From JAVEVH01 sp034005145 (GTDB lineage Bacteria; Patescibacteriota; Dojkabacteria; SC72): a DNA stretch of 9,917 bases. Below, in pieces: positions 5,580 through 9,917 of this stretch; position 1 is the first letter of the stretch, and each line of letters begins with the position of its first letter. The notes under the pieces were generated by a model, which worked only from the letters and a program-made list of their open reading frames with translations, made no database searches and was not told the origin of the DNA. The stretch is from positions 1 through 9,917 of the forward strand of contig JAVEVH010000026.1 of the NCBI GenBank assembly GCA_034005145.1. Direction: 5' to 3'. Made by a program: the position numbers and the translations under genes.

Positions 5580-8176
5580 AGGTTGTAGAAACTAAACAGA
5601 GTGAATACCTACTATCTAGTGAAGAGGATTTACCTAAGGAGTACAGTAGTAATCCGGAATTAAAAAACTCACAGTATGAGAGATTTATATCTACATTAGA
5701 GCTTTACAGAATACCTGGGTTTGTAGAAAACAAATATGAAGAGTTTAGAAACTTTTTCCTCTTACAATTAAAATATCCAACAGCTAAAGAAGATTTAATT
5801 GATGGTAGTTGGGGATACAGAGGTATAGAGATATTAAAAAGAATAGGGGAGTTTTCAAAGGATAAGGATTCTAGATTTAATACTCTTTCAGAGAAATTCC
5901 TTAGCAATATTCTGTTTGATAAAGAGTTGTATTCTGTAGTTGATTCTTTAAGAAGGTATGAGATTAATTTAGAAAAATCTAAAGAGAAGCACTCTAAGGT
6001 AAAAGAGAAAGATTTAGAGATATCTGTAGCGTATAAAGATATATTAGATAGATCTTTTAATAATCCAAAATATATATCATGGGATTGGTTTAAAAAAGAG
6101 GGATCAAATATTTTAAGAAGTATGTATGAGTATACTCCATATATGTATATGGATATTGTTAAAAGGTATGTAGATATGTACTGTTTTGATAGCAATCTTA
6201 CAGAGCAAGAGAGTGGAGATATTAGGAAAATATTACTTACTCTTTTTCACTTAAATGTTAAAGAGAGTAATGAATTACTGTATAAAGGGTATACAGATTT
6301 AAAGGATTCTAAAAAACATATTAAAGGGGAGAAAGCTATAGATTTTCTCTTTGGTAAAGAGGATGGTGATATTAGAATAGAGGAGAATTTAGAGTTTTTT
6401 AAAAGTAGCGAAGATTGGGTAACTTTCTTTAAAAGTAATTCATTTAATAGGAATCTAGTATATCTTTTTAATAATGATAATGAGCTTTTCAATATAATAA
6501 TTAATTCCTTGATGAAAAGCTCTCCTACATCTAAAGATTCAAACTATTTTGATAATGTAAGAATGATTAATATTGTAGGTAAGAAATTACAAGAGCAGTA
6601 TGAGAAGGGTGCTGTAACATTAGAGGATTACTTAGGAGAAGAAAGGCAAGAGATAGAGAGAGCTATTGTAAGAAATGCTATTAAGCTTTGTACACCTCCA
6701 GATGTAAGATTAACTGTTAATGTGGAGGTAGATACCCCTGAGTTCTTTAAAGCTCTTTTTGAACAGTATTTAAATCAGTATAGTGAGATTGTTAAAAAAT
6801 TAGGGGATTTAAATCTTAATTATGATGGCAAGAGTATACAAATATATACTGAAAATATTTCACAGGAGTTATTAGATAGTATTAAAGCACTAGACTTAAA
6901 GTATGTAATTGAGAAAGATAGGGTATTGGTAGATATAGAGAGTAGGGAAGATATTGAGAGGAAATTAATAGGTATATTAATATCTCCAACTCTTTTTGAA
7001 TGGAGGGAGGATGATAAGAGTAATGATAATACTCAAAATGGTAGATTAAGAACACTCTTTTTCTTACCACAGAATATAGATGTAGCTTACAAAAAGAATG
7101 GTAAGGTATCTCCTTTTACTACTACATTTTCAATACCTCAAAAGAAGCATTTTGTACAGAATTACTTACAGTGGTACTTAGATGTTAAGAGTACAAGTGG
7201 GGATCTTAAATCTCTTAATACTGTAGTAGCATCATGGTTAATTGGAACAGGCCTTTCTGATATGAGAAAGGATGTATATAAACAGATAGAACAGATTTCT
7301 AAAGAATCTGATAGGGTATGGAAAGATTTAGAACAGGCTTTAGCAATATCATACGAATATGAGAGGTTTAAGAGATTAAATGTTTTAGAGAAGTTCCTTT
7401 TAGCAGTAAATATTGAACAGTTAATGCCATTGGTTAATGAGGATAGATTCCAAACATCTTTAATTACAGCCTCTATTATTAAATCTACCTTAGAGATAGC
7501 TAAGAAGGAGTCTGTACTAAAGGGTATTATGCAAACCTCTGCTACTTTACAAAATGAATTTGAGGGTACTAGCTCTATTTCATATCTTGCTAAGGAAAAA
7601 AGAGAGAGGGTAGAGAAAGCTCTTAAGGGATTAGGTTTTACTCCTACAGATGATGGTTTAGAGATGTTTAGAAATATATGGATTAATTTCTGGTATCTTA
7701 GAGGTTTTAGAGGTGAGTCTCAAACATTAAAGATAACATCTGCTGGAATAGAGATTTCTAATCCTAAAAGAAATATGTATGAGTATGAAAAGAGAAAGAA
7801 TGAAACTCAGCCATTAGCTAGAAAGTATGAAGGGGGACAGGATAAGATTATCGTCTCTTGGTCTCAAATTAGAGATGTTAAAGAGACAAAGATAGATATG
7901 ATTCCCTCTAAGGATATAATTATTAAGTTCTTTACATCGCTTGCTAGTGCTACTGGAAAAGAGAAAAGACCAGAATTTATATTAGATATAGAGCAACAGG
8001 GTCCTGCAAATATTATTTTAAAACTACCTGGAAGAGATGAGCCATTGTGTGAGATATTTGCTATACATAAGCCTATGGAGTTCTGGAAATTACTTAAGGA
8101 TTTAGCTAACCTAATGGTAGATGAAGAGGCTTCTGAGGATGCATTGGAGCTTTTAAAGATGTTAGAAAAGAATTAA
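5549..8176 (+). CDS. Unrecognised large protein, C-terminal four-fifths of the frame-broken gene
   Basis: The frame is open for 875 codons after the TAG at 5546-5548. I recognise no family, catalytic motif, signal peptide or membrane helix. It appears soluble and mostly helical, rich in Lys, Glu, Ile and Asn, with a mixed alpha/beta stretch around the codons at 6690-6990 and a Lys/Glu-rich C-terminus ending EALELLKMLEKN-like. The first ordinary start codon is TTG at 5927 without an SD, but the 126 codons before it look equally coding (typical AGA, TTA, GAA, GAG use and balanced residues), so translation must begin further upstream. ATA at 5576 overlaps the upstream TAG as ATAG and could be a rare coupled start; otherwise the two frames were once one. 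The 171-aa gene begins 19 nt after its stop and is probably co-transcribed. Confidence 0.7.
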   Translation: MSTKCESLPIEVVETKQSEYLLSSEEDLPKEYSSNPELKNSQYERFISTLELYRIPGFVENKYEEFRNFFLLQLKYPTAKEDLIDGSWGYRGIEILKRIGEFSKDKDSRFNTLSEKFLSNILFDKELYSVVDSLRRYEINLEKSKEKHSKVKEKDLEISVAYKDILDRSFNNPKYISWDWFKKEGSNILRSMYEYTPYMYMDIVKRYVDMYCFDSNLTEQESGDIRKILLTLFHLNVKESNELLYKGYTDLKDSKKHIKGEKAIDFLFGKEDGDIRIEENLEFFKSSEDWVTFFKSNSFNRNLVYLFNNDNELFNIIINSLMKSSPTSKDSNYFDNVRMINIVGKKLQEQYEKGAVTLEDYLGEERQEIERAIVRNAIKLCTPPDVRLTVNVEVDTPEFFKALFEQYLNQYSEIVKKLGDLNLNYDGKSIQIYTENISQELLDSIKALDLKYVIEKDRVLVDIESREDIERKLIGILISPTLFEWREDDKSNDNTQNGRLRTLFFLPQNIDVAYKKNGKVSPFTTTFSIPQKKHFVQNYLQWYLDVKSTSGDLKSLNTVVASWLIGTGLSDMRKDVYKQIEQISKESDRVWKDLEQALAISYEYERFKRLNVLEKFLLAVNIEQLMPLVNEDRFQTSLITASIIKSTLEIAKKESVLKGIMQTSATLQNEFEGTSSISYLAKEKRERVEKALKGLGFTPTDDGLEMFRNIWINFWYLRGFRGESQTLKITSAGIEISNPKRNMYEYEKRKNETQPLARKYEGGQDKIIVSWSQIRDVKETKIDMIPSKDIIIKFFTSLASATGKEKRPEFILDIEQQGPANIILKLPGRDEPLCEIFAIHKPMEFWKLLKDLANLMVDEEASEDALELLKMLEKN

Positions 8177-8195
8177 TTTAAATATATATTTTAAT

Positions 8196-8711
8196 ATGGG
8201 AGATTTTAAAGATAATGCACTTTCATACACAAATGAGTTTTTTAATAACCTTGGTAAAAATCTTGGCTTAGATGATGATGGTGATTTAGATATCGAAAAA
8301 GAAACAGATAGGGAGATAGAAAGACTAAATATATCTAAAGAGAGTAAAGAGGAGTTAGACTCCTTTATTGATGATATCCCTGAAAAGATAGAGAGATATA
8401 TTTCAGAGGATAAAGAAATCAAAGAGAGAAGGAATCCTTTCGTAGAAAAAACCTTAACAGTGTGGGAATATATTAAAGAAAAGAATAATGAATCAAATAG
8501 ATATAGAAAAGAATATCTCGCTATACAAACATTTACTCTTGGTACAGTATTAACATTTGCAGGTAATGTACATCCTTTAGCTAAGTTTTTAGGAGCCCCT
8601 ATACTAGTTAAGGTAGGATATTCAAATAGTAATATATTAAAGAAGGTATTTAGTGAAAAGGATTTAGAAAAGTATATGCATATTAAATTAGAGGATGCTT
8701 TTAAGAAGTAA
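8196..8711 (+). CDS. Unrecognised 171-aa protein, probably membrane-associated
   Basis: Not a family I know. Residues 1-105 are strongly charged and probably helical (an Asp-rich patch at 26-32, then Glu/Lys heptad-like sequence), while 108-141 contains hydrophobic segments (LAIQTFTLGTVLTFAG, then FLGAPILVKVGYS) broken by a His-Pro. One membrane dip or hairpin is possible. Residues 142-171 are again charged. It starts with ATG 19 nt after the large gene's stop. No SD precedes it, only AT-rich sequence, so translation may be coupled. The context suggests a partner of the large unknown protein; the function is unknown. Confidence 0.65.
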   Translation: MGDFKDNALSYTNEFFNNLGKNLGLDDDGDLDIEKETDREIERLNISKESKEELDSFIDDIPEKIERYISEDKEIKERRNPFVEKTLTVWEYIKEKNNESNRYRKEYLAIQTFTLGTVLTFAGNVHPLAKFLGAPILVKVGYSNSNILKKVFSEKDLEKYMHIKLEDAFKK

Positions 8712-8729
8712 TAGTGTATAATATCTCTG

Positions 8730-8761
8730 TTGTTTAAAAGAGTTAGATTTTTTGCTAAAAT
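8730..8761 (+). promoter_or_regulatory. Extended -10 promoter of the tRNA pair
   Basis: TG-C-TAAAAT (8753-8761) is an extended -10 element. A TTGTTT at 8730-8735 is 20 nt from the -10, too far to be a good -35. Start would fall near 8768, about 7 nt before tRNA-Leu. A separate TATAAT at 8717-8722 has no matching -35. Confidence 0.5.
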
Positions 8762-8774
8762 ATCACCACTTTAA

Positions 8775-8861
8775 GCCGAGGTGGTGAAATTGGCAGACAC
8801 GCTACCTTGAGGTGGTAGTGAGACTTATACTCTCGTGCAGGTTCAACTCCTGTCCTCGGCA
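8775..8861 (+). tRNA. tRNA-Leu(GAG)
   Basis: The acceptor stem GCCGAGG (8775-8781) pairs with CCTCGGC (8854-8860), with discriminator A8861. The anticodon stem CTACC/GGTAG (8802-8806 with 8814-8818) encloses TTGAGGT, giving anticodon GAG (8809-8811), which reads CUU and CUC. The long variable arm is typical of class II tRNA-Leu. The T-loop is TTCAACT. The 3' CCA is not encoded and must be added enzymatically. Confidence 0.95.
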
Positions 8862-8869
8862 TATGTTAG

Positions 8870-8946
8870 GGGCGATTAGCTCAGCTGGCTAGAGCACTTC
8901 GTTTACACCGAAGGGGTCATAGGTTCGAATCCTATATCGCCCACCA
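8870..8946 (+). tRNA. tRNA-Val(TAC)
   Basis: The acceptor stem GGGCGAT (8870-8876) pairs with ATCGCCC (8936-8942), with discriminator A8943 and an encoded CCA (8944-8946). The anticodon stem CTTCG/CGAAG (8897-8901 with 8909-8913) encloses TTTACAC, giving anticodon TAC (8904-8906), which reads GUA and GUG. The T-loop is TTCGAAT. It lies 8 nt after tRNA-Leu, so both are probably cut from one precursor. Confidence 0.95.
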
Positions 8947-8950
8947 TTGT

Positions 8951-9724
8951 CTATTTGTTTCCTCTTTTTCTAAGGTGATATATTAAAACTTCGGGGATTT
9001 TGCAATCCGTAGCATACTTAGTAGGATACTCTTTTTCTGCTTTCTTAATTGGCTTAGGTTCAACAAAATCTAATAATTCAAAACCTGAATCTAAAATATC
9101 TTTAATTTGTTCTCCAATAGTCCTGTGGTAATTAATTGATTCAAAGTTCTCTCCAAATTTAATATGGACTTCTCTTGAGTTAAGATAATCTCCGTAAGTT
9201 TCCTGACAACTACCATCATCTAACTTAGAACTACCTAAAATCTTATATGTTCTATCACCAAGCTTTTTTACCTCTAGGATTTTTTTAATAGGGTGTATGA
9301 TTGAAAAAATAAGCTCTCCATTCTCTTTCAACAAATGGCTGCTATTAGATAGGAATTTTTTATAACTTGGTAAATAATGTGCGACAAAACCAGCATACGC
9401 AATATCAAAAGTCTCCTCAATAGAGAAAGTTTCTGCATCACCAATATAAAAAGGTATATTAGGATACTTTTCTTTTGCAATATTTATAAGCTTTTCTGAC
9501 ATATCAAAACCAACAACTTCTGCACCCTTCTCATAGAACATATTTGCCTCTGCTCCATCACCACATCCTATACATATAATTCTTTTATTTTTTACATTCC
9601 CCATCAGATTTATTATTGCCGGTTTCTCAATATGTGTATGAGTATAATTTGTTAGGGAGTATTTACTTGTCCAGTTTCTCGCATTCCTATTGTAAGAATC
9701 TTTAATTTTTTGCTTAGAGTTCAT
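8951..9724 (-). CDS. Class I SAM-dependent methyltransferase
   Basis: The 257-aa protein should be a cytoplasmic methyl transferase using S-adenosylmethionine. The Rossmann core is clear: motif I IICIGCGDGAEA (49-60, glycines 53, 55 and 57), the acidic ribose-binding Asp74 at the end of strand 2 (VVGFDMS), GDAE (95-98) by the adenine, a motif IV-like strand DIAYAGFVAHYL (107-118), and a post-I helix region LLKENGELIFSI (131-142). The N-terminal YNRNARNW (11-18) resembles the cap of UbiE/small-molecule-type enzymes. The substrate cannot be read from sequence. The ATG at 9722-9724 has AAGAAGAG directly against it, too close for a good SD. The gene is convergent with the tRNA pair, its stop 4 nt from the tRNA-Val CCA, and no terminator is visible between them. 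Confidence 0.85.
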   Translation of the reverse strand: MNSKQKIKDSYNRNARNWTSKYSLTNYTHTHIEKPAIINLMGNVKNKRIICIGCGDGAEANMFYEKGAEVVGFDMSEKLINIAKEKYPNIPFYIGDAETFSIEETFDIAYAGFVAHYLPSYKKFLSNSSHLLKENGELIFSIIHPIKKILEVKKLGDRTYKILGSSKLDDGSCQETYGDYLNSREVHIKFGENFESINYHRTIGEQIKDILDSGFELLDFVEPKPIKKAEKEYPTKYATDCKIPEVLIYHLRKRGNK

Positions 9725-9808
9725 CTCTTCTTATTTATATTTTATTTTATTTATGATTAAGTATATATGGTTCTTAAGTTTCAAGCTATTACATCACATC
9801 ATTTCCAA

Positions 9809-9837
9809 TTGTAAAAATTTTTTGTTTAATATATATT
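9809..9837 (+). promoter_or_regulatory. Candidate promoter of the right-edge gene
   Basis: TTGTAA (9809-9814), a 17-nt spacer and TATATT (9832-9837). Start would be near 9844, giving a leader of about 20 nt without a good SD, like the surface-protein gene at the other end. AT-rich sequence makes chance matches easy. Confidence 0.4.
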
Positions 9838-9863
9838 AAATAAATAAGTTAAACAGTATTTCT

Positions 9864-9917
9864 ATGGATCTAATGAAATACATAATAGCAGCAGGTCTAA
9901 GCTTAATAGTAAGTATA
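9864..9917 (+). CDS. Start of a probably exported or membrane protein (runs off right edge)
   Basis: Only 18 codons are visible: MDLMKYIIAAGLSLIVSI. The second ATG (9873) gives MKYIIAAGLSLIVSI, a short Lys-plus-hydrophobic start typical of a signal peptide or membrane anchor. GGATC lies just before it as a very weak SD, so either ATG may be used. No stop occurs before the edge. A candidate promoter is 27 nt upstream. The product cannot be identified from this length. Confidence 0.5.
   Translation, partial: MDLMKYIIAAGLSLIVSI

Noticed and set aside
5704..6195. 163-codon leftward open frame
   Set aside because: Antisense shadow of the AT-rich large gene, with no start signal. The sense frame continues coding through it.
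8268..8304. EF-hand-like Asp-rich loop in the 171-aa protein
   Set aside because: With the Gly placed at loop position 6, position 1 is Gly and position 12 is Lys, so the calcium-binding pattern fails.
1..9917. TGA recoding as an amino acid
   Set aside because: TGA ends the membrane-protein gene at 4828-4830 and no gene needs an in-frame TGA to stay open.
1..9917. CRISPR array or insertion sequence
   Set aside because: No regularly spaced direct repeats and no transposase-like frame are seen. The 13-nt inverted repeat encloses no transposase.

Overview
The window is low-GC bacterial DNA with standard stop codons: TAA, TAG and TGA all end genes, and no in-frame TGA is used as sense. The style suggests a small, divergent bacterium, possibly of the Candidate Phyla Radiation. 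The grounds are a divergent but catalytically complete enolase, a secreted Cys-patterned Ig-like protein of a kind I associate with such genomes, many starts without a Shine-Dalgarno (SD) site, and large proteins of no recognisable family. The lineage is inference; no marker here fixes it.

Layout. Positions 1-2390 hold two leftward genes: enolase (1125-2390) and, behind its own TTGACA promoter, a secreted surface protein running off the left edge (1037 down to 1). Positions 2391-2722 are a structured intergenic region. It carries a near-consensus rightward promoter (2460-2488) and a leader of about 228 nt with several hairpins, including a 26-pair hairpin (2640-2699) just before a strong SD. 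The leader serves a two-gene unit: a membrane-anchored wall hydrolase fusing a lytic transglycosylase and an M23 endopeptidase (2723-4231), and a small membrane protein (4264-4830). The unit ends at a hairpin/T-tract terminator (4896-4953). A perfect 13-nt inverted repeat (2599-2611 and 4883-4895) lies in its 5' and 3' untranslated regions.

Positions 4974-8711 are more AT-rich and carry unrecognised, soluble-looking, Lys/Glu-rich proteins. A roughly 1067-residue protein is split by a -1 frame break at 5549-5579, and a 171-aa protein follows. Then come tRNA-Leu(GAG) and tRNA-Val(TAC) behind an extended -10 promoter. A leftward SAM-dependent methyltransferase (8951-9724) ends 4 nt from tRNA-Val, and the first 18 codons of a rightward gene with a signal-peptide-like start reach the right edge.

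How the genes fit together: the hydrolase and its membrane partner probably remodel or pierce the cell wall, as in secretion, pilus or conjugation machinery or in cell-wall growth, and the leftward surface protein is exported. No secretion ATPase or pilin is visible to settle which. Most notable for follow-up are the hydrolase leader hairpin, the inverted repeat around that operon, and the frame break in the large unknown gene.
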